From NCBI RefSeq assembly GCF_030997045.1, contig NZ_CP116899.1, positions 2,739,501-2,803,500 on the forward strand: a stretch of DNA of 64,000 nucleotides, given 5' to 3'. A model generated the notes under the pieces. The model searched no databases. It saw nothing but the letters and a program-made list of their open reading frames with translations, and was not told where the DNA came from. The stretch comes from Microbulbifer sp. TB1203. Its GTDB lineage: Bacteria; Pseudomonadota; Gammaproteobacteria; Pseudomonadales; Cellvibrionaceae. Below, piece after piece: positions 25,301-35,758 of this stretch. The position numbers and the translations under genes were made by a program. The stretch's first letter is position 1, and each line of letters opens with the position of its first letter.

Positions 25301-28300
25301 ACACCGTTCTTCAAAATCGCCCCTGGCTCGAGTGAGCGGTTCATCCCCACGCATGTGGGGAACACTGACTTTTCTGTCGGTAGCGCAAACTGGTCGGCGG
25401 TTCATCCCCACGCATGTGGGGAACACGCCAAAACCCACCTGCCGTTTTCATCTGATATCGGTTCATCCCCACGCATGTGGGGAACACTTGCATTTCACCA
25501 ATGCCATAACGCCTCCTCGCGGTTCATCCCCACGCATGTGGGGAACACTGCGGCGAATTGCCGGTGGAGCAGCTGCTGGCCGGTTCATCCCCACGCATGT
25601 GGGGAACACTGTAGTTAAGTTGGCCCGCGTCAATCCATCACCGGTTCATCCCCACGCATGTGGGGAACACGTGCGGGTTCTTTGCCGCACGATCAGCGTT
25701 CTCGGTTCATCCCCACGCATGTGGGGAACACGGGGGTTCCCCTGGTTGGACAGATTAACCCCTCGGTTCATCCCCACGCATGTGGGGAACACGGAAGGGC
25801 GCGCGCTTCGGCGCGCCCGCGTCCTGGTTCATCCCCACGCATGTGGGGAACACCTGGGTGCCCAGGCCAGTATCATCTCCGCTGCCGGTTCATCCCCACG
25901 CATGTGGGGAACACACCTCCAACTGGATGAACAGCTAATGGAAACCCGGTTCATCCCCACGCATGTGGGGAACACAAGCAGCAAGTTAACGCCGCGGCTT
26001 TGGCTAACGGTTCATCCCCACGCATGTGGGGAACACGTATTCGCGAGTCTGCATCCAGCTGAAGCCGTCGGTTCATCCCCACGCATGTGGGGAACACAAT
26101 ATTTTTTACCTGCTTTTAGTTGCCGCTGCCGGTTCATCCCCACGCATGTGGGGAACACGACCCCCAGCTTAGAGACTGGGCGGATAGTCTCGGTTCATCC
26201 CCACGCATGTGGGGAACACGCCAAGCAGTTCCGGCAGGAATTTGAGGCCAGCGGTTCATCCCCACGCATGTGGGGAACACATGTAATGCCCGGCCCCAAG
26301 CTCGCCCGCAAGCGGTTCATCCCCACGCATGTGGGGAACACGCGCCCTGGTCGTCAACCTCCATTGCTACGCCCGGTTCATCCCCACGCATGTGGGGAAC
26401 ACCCGGATTTCCCAGCTGCTGGGCGGCCGCCATTCGGTTCATCCCCACGCATGTGGGGAACACATTGATAACCCTGGGCCTGCAGGCCTGATGATCGGTT
26501 CATCCCCACGCATGTGGGGAACACGGGCCATCAAGGCCGTTAAGACACAGAAAAAGCGGTTCATCCCCACGCATGTGGGGAACACCTGGGTTATAAATAT
26601 CTCCTGAACTATTGATTCGGTTCATCCCCACGCATGTGGGGAACACTTAGGTTTGCGCGCATTACTCGCATGGCTGGACGGTTCATCCCCACGCATGTGG
26701 GGAACACTTTGAAAAATGTTTCAGGTGGTCAGACTCGCGCGGTTCATCCCCACGCATGTGGGGAACACTCAGATTTCAACCAAGTTGGATTTTAATCTGT
26801 CGGTTCATCCCCACGCATGTGGGGAACACGACCTGGACAAGCGCGAGCAGTCGATCATTGCCGGTTCATCCCCACGCATGTGGGGAACACTTGGGTAACG
26901 CGGACGGCTGATGCCCGTGATGCGGTTCATCCCCACGCATGTGGGGAACACCAGGAAGTCCAGCTCAAAGACTGGCGCTTCGACGGTTCATCCCCACGCA
27001 TGTGGGGAACACCAGGAAGTCCAGCTCAAAGACTGGCGCTTCGACGGTTCATCCCCACGCATGTGGGGAACACATCAAAGAGATTCGGGCGAAAAACGTC
27101 CGCTACGGTTCATCCCCACGCATGTGGGGAACACTTGTGGTGTTTGACGGCTCGCACCTTGGAACGCGGTTCATCCCCACGCATGTGGGGAACACTGCCG
27201 ATCGTGCGGGCCGCAGTCCTCGTTGAGCGGTTCATCCCCACGCATGTGGGGAACACGGCAGCCGCATGGGCACCGGCACCCCCGAGTACGGTTCATCCCC
27301 ACGCATGTGGGGAACACTCAACCTGGCGCCCACCGGCGGCGGCGACACCCGGTTCATCCCCACGCATGTGGGGAACACACGGGTTTTCTCGGCACTCTTC
27401 ATAGTGCGCTCGGTTCATCCCCACGCATGTGGGGAACACATCAGTGTCGGGCTCAGCCTGGACAGAAACTGCGGTTCATCCCCACGCATGTGGGGAACAC
27501 TTCTGTTGCGCCCCCGGCAGCTCCACCCCAGCCGGTTCATCCCCACGCATGTGGGGAACACGTTGAGCGGCCCCGCCCCTCTGCCAGCCCTGACGGTTCA
27601 TCCCCACGCATGTGGGGAACACTAAAAACGTTTGTTTTTCGCTCAGTTAGAAGACGGTTCATCCCCACGCATGTGGGGAACACTCACTACGCGCACCACA
27701 TAAGCGGACAGCGGGCGGTTCATCCCCACGCATGTGGGGAACACGCGACCTCCTCGACATGCCGGCGGACTCCCTCCGGTTCATCCCCACGCATGTGGGG
27801 AACACGGTCATTACTCTCTCCTTGTGTGCTGGAGCCGCGGTTCATCCCCACGCATGTGGGGAACACGTTATCGGGCCCGTAACAATTCCCAACGGTTCCG
27901 GTTCATCCCCACGCATGTGGGGAACACATAACCTTCGCGCTCGCCATAAACGCATCGTTCGGTTCATCCCCACGCATGTGGGGAACACCTGATGCCGACT
28001 ACCAAGCCCACACAGAACTCCGGTTCATCCCCACGCATGTGGGGAACACATACGGAGGCTCGTCCGGGTTTAATTGCTCCCCGGTTCATCCCCACGCATG
28101 TGGGGAACACGATCACCGGCACGTCCAGCTCTTTGGCCAGCGCGGTTCATCCCCACGCATGTGGGGAACACAACAAAATTTATAGTACCCTCGCCTGCAT
28201 CCTCGGTTCATCCCCACGCATGTGGGGAACACGCGATAGCTTGCGCCTTCTTTTCTTGCGGAATGGGTTCATCCCCACGCATGTGGGGAACACGACGCGA

Positions 28301-29880
28301 GCGCCCCGGGTCCGTTGAGTCTCCGGGGTTCATCCCCACGCATGTGGGGAACACGTGATCTGGCGCAGGCTCGGCCAGCACCGCTCTGGTTCATCCCCAC
28401 GCATGTGGGGAACACATGCCAAAACATGAAAAAACTATCACTCTCCGCGGTTCATCCCCACGCATGTGGGGAACACGGTTTTCTTTGTGGGGGGGCCTAT
28501 TGCCCTTTCGGTTCATCCCCACGCATGTGGGGAACACCTGTAGGCCCAGTCGGACAGGTACGGCTGCCGCGGTTCATCCCCACGCATGTGGGGAACACCT
28601 GCCTGATGATTCGACGGTGCAGTTGGATAGCGGTTCATCCCCACGCATGTGGGGAACACGCGGTTACTCAAATGGATAGACGGGTGGGGGACGGTTCATC
28701 CCCACGCATGTGGGGAACACGTCTTACCTCTGGGGAAGACCATACAATCAGCCGGTTCATCCCCACGCATGTGGGGAACACTTGACACCTCGCCAGTATC
28801 AAGATCAACAACTCGGTTCATCCCCACGCATGTGGGGAACACGTAAACTGCGGGAAAGATGTTTTCAGGACGTGCGGTTCATCCCCACGCATGTGGGGAA
28901 CACGCGCCCCTAATAGACCGCCCGTCCCAAACCGCCGGTTCATCCCCACGCATGTGGGGAACACCCTGATATTGTTGCTCATATGTCACGCCATCGCGGT
29001 TCATCCCCACGCATGTGGGGAACACCACAGCCGTTCCGGGGTCGGTCCACGTAATTTCGGTTCATCCCCACGCATGTGGGGAACACTTGTCTTCCGGGGG
29101 AAGTGGATAGACAAAGAACGGTTCATCCCCACGCATGTGGGGAACACGAAGGATGATATCGAACGGATCGGCGAATTGCCGGTTCATCCCCACGCATGTG
29201 GGGAACACATCGGGATAGCTGGAATATCTCTCTGGAGGGTCGGTTCATCCCCACGCATGTGGGGAACACCAGCGACTACTCCGGGTAATATTTCGTCAAT
29301 ACGGTTCATCCCCACGCATGTGGGGAACACTAACCGGGGCGTTCCCATCGCCGGGATAATCTCGGTTCATCCCCACGCATGTGGGGAACACGCGTGACCT
29401 CGGAGTATTCGCCAGCGTATCGGGCGGTTCATCCCCACGCATGTGGGGAACACACCATGTATCCTGTAGATACAACTGGTGGTGCCGGTTCATCCCCACG
29501 CATGTGGGGAACACCACAGCAGATCGAGAGCGAGCCGGCATGGTGGCGGTTCATCCCCACGCATGTGGGGAACACTCGCCCTCGCCTACCTGGGCTCTGT
29601 CCATTAGCGGTTCATCCCCACGCATGTGGGGAACACTACGGAGTAGCGGGCGTAACCGCAGATAATTTCGGTTCATCCCCACGCATGTGGGGAACACGGG
29701 AATTGGAATTTGATGGGGTGGCCTACACGCGGTTCATCCCCACGCATGTGGGGAACACACCCGCGAAACAAGCCGCCCGTCGGGGCGAAACGGTTCATCC
29801 CCACGCATGTGGGGAACACACTGTGAGTCGGGAGAATGTAGTTTTGCGGCCCGGTTCATCCCCACGCATGTGGGGAACAC
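22345..29880 (-). CRISPR. Very large type I-E CRISPR array, about 124 repeats
   Basis: 29-bp repeats (plus strand CGGTTCATCCCCACG-CATGTGGGGAACAC) alternate with 32-bp spacers, and a few are 33 bp. On the minus strand the repeat starts GTGTTCCCC and ends GGGGATGAACCG, the type I-E form, so crRNA is transcribed on the minus strand away from cas2. From the start-to-start spacing of 61 bases I derive ~124 repeats and ~123 spacers. The units at 22,345, 22,406, 22,468, 22,529 and 22,651 carry mutations, as expected at the leader-distal end. The leader-proximal repeat (29,852-29,880) is perfect. Spacers have no common sequence. Confidence 0.97.
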
Positions 29881-30020
29881 TCCAAACATATCTGTTTGAT
29901 TTAAAAGGAAAAATTCAGCCTACGAAATTCCACCAGCCAAACTGGCTATTTTGTAACCGAAAAGAGGTGAACTCAGGAAACTCTTCCTGATTTAGTCTGA
30001 CTGCCCACTAGTAAAGCAGA
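29881..30020 (-). promoter_or_regulatory. CRISPR leader between cas2 and the array
   Basis: 140 AT-richer bases between the first repeat and the cas2 stop codon, the normal leader position for type I-E. Close to the repeat, TAT-CTGT-TTGATT (29,889-29,901) is one mismatch from the complement of the IHF consensus WATCAANNNNTTR. That matters because IHF bends the leader during spacer integration in the E. coli system. A promoter would read toward lower coordinates. I cannot single out its boxes. Confidence 0.7.
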
Positions 30021-31240
<1,220 letters not shown>

Positions 31241-31255
31241 AGTCCCTCACGCCCA

Positions 31256-31870
31256 TCAACAGCGCACCACACTCAACAACCCACAACCGAAGGCTTTCGC
31301 TGGACCGATACCAGCCAACAAAGCACGATTGAAGGCCTCAGTATTTTGCACCTGCAATACACCTTCAAAACAGGTGCGCCGCACACTGATCCGCGCATTG
31401 CTCTTGCGGCCAACTAATACATCGCTGGCTGTGATCAGTGCTGTGCTGAGGCCGAACCCGTGCCGTTCACCCTGCCGCTGCAACCAAGCCAATTGATCGG
31501 CTTCGCCAACCAATCCATAACGTTTACCACAGCGGGTGACTGTCGGATTAGCCTGCAGGCGGAAACGATAAGAATTGCCGCCTTCAACTAACTGCTCCAG
31601 CGCCAACCGCTTACACTCCACCGGCTTCTTCAGGTAGTTAGGCTGACCCGCCAGAACCAACCAATTTGCCTCAGTCGCAGACTGAACCAACACCACGGGC
31701 ATTGTCCAAGCGTTACTGTCTACTTCCAGTCGCCAAAGAAAACGCGGCGGCGTGCTGTGCGCATCAACCGCAAATGCTCGCGCCAGCGTGCGGTGCATTT
31801 CATAGGCATCACCCAGATCACGCCGGGCCTGGGCGCTGTCGGGATCAAGCGTCAATCTGGTCAGATGCAT
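31256..31870 (-). CDS. cas6e: crRNA endonuclease Cas6e (CasE)
   Basis: 204 residues, a little under the E. coli length. The start MHLTRLTLDPDSAQARRDLGDAYEMHRTLARAF is highly typical of Cas6e, with the catalytic His region at ~27. FLWRLE, then RRTCFEGVLQV and GIGPAKAFGCGLLSV (the glycine-rich loop) follow. It cuts each repeat at the base of the hairpin and stays bound to the crRNA 3' handle. It overlaps cas5 by 26 bases. Confidence 0.94.
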   Translation of the reverse strand: MHLTRLTLDPDSAQARRDLGDAYEMHRTLARAFAVDAHSTPPRFLWRLEVDSNAWTMPVVLVQSATEANWLVLAGQPNYLKKPVECKRLALEQLVEGGNSYRFRLQANPTVTRCGKRYGLVGEADQLAWLQRQGERHGFGLSTALITASDVLVGRKSNARISVRRTCFEGVLQVQNTEAFNRALLAGIGPAKAFGCGLLSVVRC

Positions 31871-32507
31871 ACACCGCCTCCGATTTCACGAAACGTGGGC
31901 CAAAACGCCGCTCAGCGAAAGGAGCCACCGGTTGATCCAGCCGTACGGCACCCTCAGCGGGATCTTCCAGCAAGCAGCGCAACGGTTTGCCTTTGTCAGC
32001 TCGCTGGGCCTGAGCTAAGCGCGGATAAGATTTCAGGGCTTCCATCAATGACAATGTCAATAAACCATCAGGCAGCCACACGGGACAACCTGGTGCAAAG
32101 CTCTTGCGTCCCAATGCCAACGGCCAGACCGGTGTGCGTAGCGCAGCGTGAATCTGCACCAGCAGGTTTTCGTCGTCGCCCTCCAGGCCAACTAGAAATG
32201 CCGCATCGGCCAGGTAAAACCGTGGACTGACCACGGTGCGTCGCAAATCAGACTTACCGGTGGCGATCAATACCCCTGTAGCGGTCTGGTAGTCGCGCAT
32301 GGGCACACCTTCGCGATCGACACGCACCCCCATCCGCAATCCCGCCAGATCTTCCACCGGCTCGCTGCGATCTCGTCCCAGAGCGGCGCAAACCAATCCC
32401 AGCACTCCGGATTTGGAAGGCTCCAATTGTGTGTCGCGCTCGTCGAAGCGGCTGCTAGTCCCCCAGGATTGCAACGGCCCCTGCAGGCGCATCAACAGGG
32501 TTGCCAT
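31845..32507 (-). CDS. cas5e: Cascade subunit Cas5e (CasD)
   Basis: 220 residues from the ATG at 32,505-32,507, two bases after the cas7 stop. The start MATLLMRLQGPLQSWGTSSRF is the family's beta-strand and glycine loop. RDTQLEPSKSGVLGLVCAALG follows, and FYLADAAFLVGLEG later. It caps the 5' handle of the crRNA in Cascade. The open frame extends upstream into cas7 but is not translated there. Confidence 0.94.
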   Translation of the reverse strand: MATLLMRLQGPLQSWGTSSRFDERDTQLEPSKSGVLGLVCAALGRDRSEPVEDLAGLRMGVRVDREGVPMRDYQTATGVLIATGKSDLRRTVVSPRFYLADAAFLVGLEGDDENLLVQIHAALRTPVWPLALGRKSFAPGCPVWLPDGLLTLSLMEALKSYPRLAQAQRADKGKPLRCLLEDPAEGAVRLDQPVAPFAERRFGPRFVKSEAVYASDQIDA

Positions 32508-32509
32508 AT

Positions 32510-33649
32510 TCAAGCCTCCAACTGGTCGGCTACCTGCATGCGAACCCATGCTGTCAGATCTTCCAGATTGGCCACGCGATTGCCGCTGCCCTCTGGCCAA
32601 ACATTACTCAGGTCCAGGTAAGCCCATTGATCTCGCGAATCGCCATAAATGGCAGCCAATTGCTCTTCGTGCGCTGCGAGCTCCGCTACTGACTGACTCG
32701 TCAACGATTGATCTATTCGAGCGGAAACAGGCTTTTCAAACGCATTAGCCAGGTTGAGTGGGCTGCTGTGACGCAGGCAGACACCGACGAAACTGGGCGG
32801 GTTGTGGGCTGCGAAGGTGTTCTGCTTGCCAGTGGGAATAGCACGCACCATAGCCTGGGTAAATGCCGACAGTGCCGAAAGGGTCAACTCGCCATCTCCC
32901 TGCAGGTTGCTCTGCAGCTTACCGGTATCGACCACGGCGTAGCGATAAAATGCTGCGGAGTTAAATTCCACCTGGCCAATCATGCCCGCGCCGGTTTCGT
33001 CAGGACCACCCTTGTCATCAACGGCGGTAAAGTAATCAAACTCCCGCTCGACCCGATGCGTACTGATAGCGTGGGCCACCTGACAGGCGGCATCCTGGTT
33101 GACCCCGGGCATATCTGCCAACATGCGGCCAAACAGGGCGACATCCACTGCCTTGCCCCCATCCAGCAACGCTTTGGCCTTTTTCACCACCTCGGGCGGT
33201 GCGCTGGCCTTGGCCTCCTTCTTGCCTTTCTTTTCTGCGCCCACGGGCGCACCGGTCAACTCGTCCCAATGCTGCTCGATCAAATCGGCAAAACCGGAAA
33301 TTTCAGCCTCGCCGAGAAACAGAAGATATTCGGTTTTGTCCTCCTTAAGTTTAAGACCGGCGGCTGCCAGAGCAGCTTCGATCTTACCCCCCGCTTCTGC
33401 CTGCTCGCGACCGTCCAGACGCTCCAGCAATAACGACTTGAGTTTTTTGGTGCGCACACCACGAAACTCTGGCGCAATCAAATCGTGTTTCTGTGAGGCC
33501 AAGCGGATAGCGCGTTTGAAGCACTGGCTACTTACGCGAGCGCGGCGATGGCCGCCGAATATTGCATCCTTGGGCGCGCCGGTGTCGTCGCGGTTAAGAT
33601 TGGATGGTGCAAAATTCTGAATCAGGTGGAATTCGATAAAAAGGCTCAT
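32510..33649 (-). CDS. cas7e: Cascade backbone subunit Cas7e (CasC)
   Basis: 379 residues from the ATG at 33,647-33,649 (AGAGGG upstream). The start IEFHLIQNFAPSNLNRDDTGAPKDAIFGGHRRARVSSQC is the conserved Cas7e N-terminus. A long middle loop rich in Lys and Ala (KKGKKEAKASAPPEVVKKAK) is the thumb-like insert. DVALFGRMLADMPGVNQDAA and FNSAAFYRYAV are also typical. Six copies bind along the spacer in the assembled complex. Confidence 0.95.
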   Translation of the reverse strand: MSLFIEFHLIQNFAPSNLNRDDTGAPKDAIFGGHRRARVSSQCFKRAIRLASQKHDLIAPEFRGVRTKKLKSLLLERLDGREQAEAGGKIEAALAAAGLKLKEDKTEYLLFLGEAEISGFADLIEQHWDELTGAPVGAEKKGKKEAKASAPPEVVKKAKALLDGGKAVDVALFGRMLADMPGVNQDAACQVAHAISTHRVEREFDYFTAVDDKGGPDETGAGMIGQVEFNSAAFYRYAVVDTGKLQSNLQGDGELTLSALSAFTQAMVRAIPTGKQNTFAAHNPPSFVGVCLRHSSPLNLANAFEKPVSARIDQSLTSQSVAELAAHEEQLAAIYGDSRDQWAYLDLSNVWPEGSGNRVANLEDLTAWVRMQVADQLEA

Positions 33650-33659
33650 GATGTCCCTC

Positions 33660-34199
33660 TCAGTTATTGGCAGGTGTGGATTCTGTGTCGGCAGCGGGAG
33701 CTTCCAAAGCACGGTAGAAATCCCGGGCCCAACGCTGGCGAATATTGTCGCGCCACTCGACATCAACTCTCGGGTTGAGCCAGGTCGCTAGATCTTTTAA
33801 CAAGGCGGCATAGCCCAAGGGCTTATCATCGGCGGACAATAGGGTGACCACTTGGCGCAAATATACCGGCAGGTTTTCTGCATCGGCGCCCAACAGAGCA
33901 ATAAAACGCTGCTCAATACTGTCGCTCTCCCGTTTGCGCATCAGTTCTCCCAGGCTGGTAGCCAGTGTCTTGCTCCCCTGCCGGGGATGGCTGGCGTACA
34001 GGCCCGCAACCACGTAGAGAGCCAATCGCCAGGAATCCTGGGCCCCCCTTTCGGCAGCAAAGCGCTCCACATAGGGGTAGGCCGGTGGATAAGCCCCTGG
34101 GGCAAAGCCCAGGCTGCGGCGCAGTACAGCCATCGCCCCGCGGTCGCGCTCCCGCAAACGCTCTAGATGCGCGATAAAGTCCTGCTTGATGTCACTCAT
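33660..34199 (-). CDS. cse2: Cascade small subunit Cse2 (CasB)
   Basis: 179 residues, all helical and Arg-rich. LRERDRGAMAVLRRSLGFAPG near the start, and LLSADDKPLGYAALLKDLATW with WRDNIRQRWARDFY near the end, are the conserved Cse2 segments. Two copies stabilise the R-loop in Cascade. It begins inside the last codons of cse1 (4-base overlap). Confidence 0.93.
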   Translation of the reverse strand: MSDIKQDFIAHLERLRERDRGAMAVLRRSLGFAPGAYPPAYPYVERFAAERGAQDSWRLALYVVAGLYASHPRQGSKTLATSLGELMRKRESDSIEQRFIALLGADAENLPVYLRQVVTLLSADDKPLGYAALLKDLATWLNPRVDVEWRDNIRQRWARDFYRALEAPAADTESTPANN

Positions 34200-35758
34200 A
34201 CTTGAGTCTCCTCCTCGGCGACGGAGTGGTTGGATTGGGATGACCTCAGTGGCTTCAACTTATTCATCAGATTCATATGCCCCCTGGCCTCGGCGCGCAG
34301 CGCCTTGGGAGAATCGCCAAGCGCATTGCGTACCGCCCTCCACACCGCGTCGGCTGCCGCCAAGAGGGTTTGCTGCCAAATCGTATCGGCCTTATCCAGA
34401 TCGCTGGAATTGCCCGTGCCCAGCAAGGCCATCACCCGGCCCAGTGAGCGCTCGGCCGCGGAAAAGTAGATCGGTGTCGCCGGGCCGGTGTCGAACAGGT
34501 TACGTGCACGAGATCTTGTATCTTTGTGTTCCGATTCGGGCATGCCTTCCGCAAGGGCCGTGGTGGCGACACTTCTGATACCGTTGAAGATCTCTTCAGC
34601 CTGACGCACATAGGCACGCAGCTCTCCAGCGCCTTCCGAGGAAAGCAACAAAGCAGTCGGCAAGTTGAAACGTTCGGAGCGCCAGCGCAGCAGCTTGGCT
34701 TGATCACTCGCCAAGCCTGCTACTAATAACGACTGTTCGCTAGTAGCTAGATTGGCCAGTAGACTCGCGGCCCAATGTAACACCGGTGCAGGCTGCGAGG
34801 ACTTACCTTCGGCGTCGGGCAGCAGCGTAGGCAAGTCGCGCCAGAAGGCGCGTCCCTCAGTGAAACTCAGGCGCACCAGGTTTTGGTTGCCCACACGATA
34901 ACTGGCCATCGGATCGGGCGCCTGCACATCGTCGGCCAAGGCAATACCGGCAGCAAAACGAAGCCATTGCACCTGGCCCTGCTCATCCGGCAACAGTAGT
35001 ACTGCGCGAGTCCGCCGCGTGTAGCGGTCGTTGGGGCCACTGGCCAATCTCGGCTCGGCCTGCAACTGCGCAACACTTGGCAACTCCTGCTCCCAAGACG
35101 GCAAATCCTCGTGACCAGAGGGAGTTGGCACGTGCAGGGCCATACAAAGGGTTTCCGCCAACGATGTACCAAGAGGCAGGACTGCCGCAGTATTGGCGAG
35201 GGCTCCGGCCTTGTCCGAAGAGCGCAGGGTTTTGACTAGGCCACCGGGAGTGAATTGTAGAAACCCCAGTAAAGTTCGCAGCGCATTGGCTGCCGATGTG
35301 GGCTGTGGTGCTAGGTCGCAGGAATGATCGAACACTACTGGTGTATTGCCGTTAGCGCTGGCCAGAGATATCTGTGTCCAGGGCTTTTGCTTGCCCCGGG
35401 TTTCCTCTGCTTCGGCCAATACCGCTGCCTGCATAAAGGGCTGCCGTGGGTGAAATAACCAGAAGCGCTCACGCCAGTACTCCAGGTAGTCGAGTATTGC
35501 CTCAGTCGGCAGGCCACTTTGATACCAACTCGTCCGCTCCGCGTCTGTCCAGCTGCCCTGGCTACGGCTAAGCGCTCTGTGAGTAATGGCCAACAACAAG
35601 CGGTACTGGGCAATCAGGCTGGGCGGGGCCGTTTCCGCCAAGGCACTAATCTCGCCCGCGCGCTGGAAAACTTCCAACAGCCCCAGATCATATACTTGGC
35701 CATCCTGCAAGCGCACCGGCAGCCAGGGTACGTCGAGCAGGTTGAAACTTTTATTCAT
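34196..35758 (-). CDS. cse1: Cascade large subunit Cse1 (CasA, Cas8e)
   Basis: 520 residues. The N-terminus FNLLDVPWLPVRLQDGQVYDLGLLEVF and the segment RFWLFHPRQPFMQA are diagnostic. The C-terminal four-helix bundle covers about 370-510. This subunit recognises the PAM and recruits Cas3. Its start overlaps the cas3 stop by four bases, so it is translationally coupled. Confidence 0.95.
   Translation of the reverse strand: MNKSFNLLDVPWLPVRLQDGQVYDLGLLEVFQRAGEISALAETAPPSLIAQYRLLLAITHRALSRSQGSWTDAERTSWYQSGLPTEAILDYLEYWRERFWLFHPRQPFMQAAVLAEAEETRGKQKPWTQISLASANGNTPVVFDHSCDLAPQPTSAANALRTLLGFLQFTPGGLVKTLRSSDKAGALANTAAVLPLGTSLAETLCMALHVPTPSGHEDLPSWEQELPSVAQLQAEPRLASGPNDRYTRRTRAVLLLPDEQGQVQWLRFAAGIALADDVQAPDPMASYRVGNQNLVRLSFTEGRAFWRDLPTLLPDAEGKSSQPAPVLHWAASLLANLATSEQSLLVAGLASDQAKLLRWRSERFNLPTALLLSSEGAGELRAYVRQAEEIFNGIRSVATTALAEGMPESEHKDTRSRARNLFDTGPATPIYFSAAERSLGRVMALLGTGNSSDLDKADTIWQQTLLAAADAVWRAVRNALGDSPKALRAEARGHMNLMNKLKPLRSSQSNHSVAEEETQV

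Noticed and set aside
22564..29990. Many long open frames with repeated [18 protein letters not shown] and GSSPRMWGT peptides
   Set aside because: They are the CRISPR repeat read in three frames in turn. The 61-base period shifts the frame by one each unit and the repeat has no stops. No protein is made from this.
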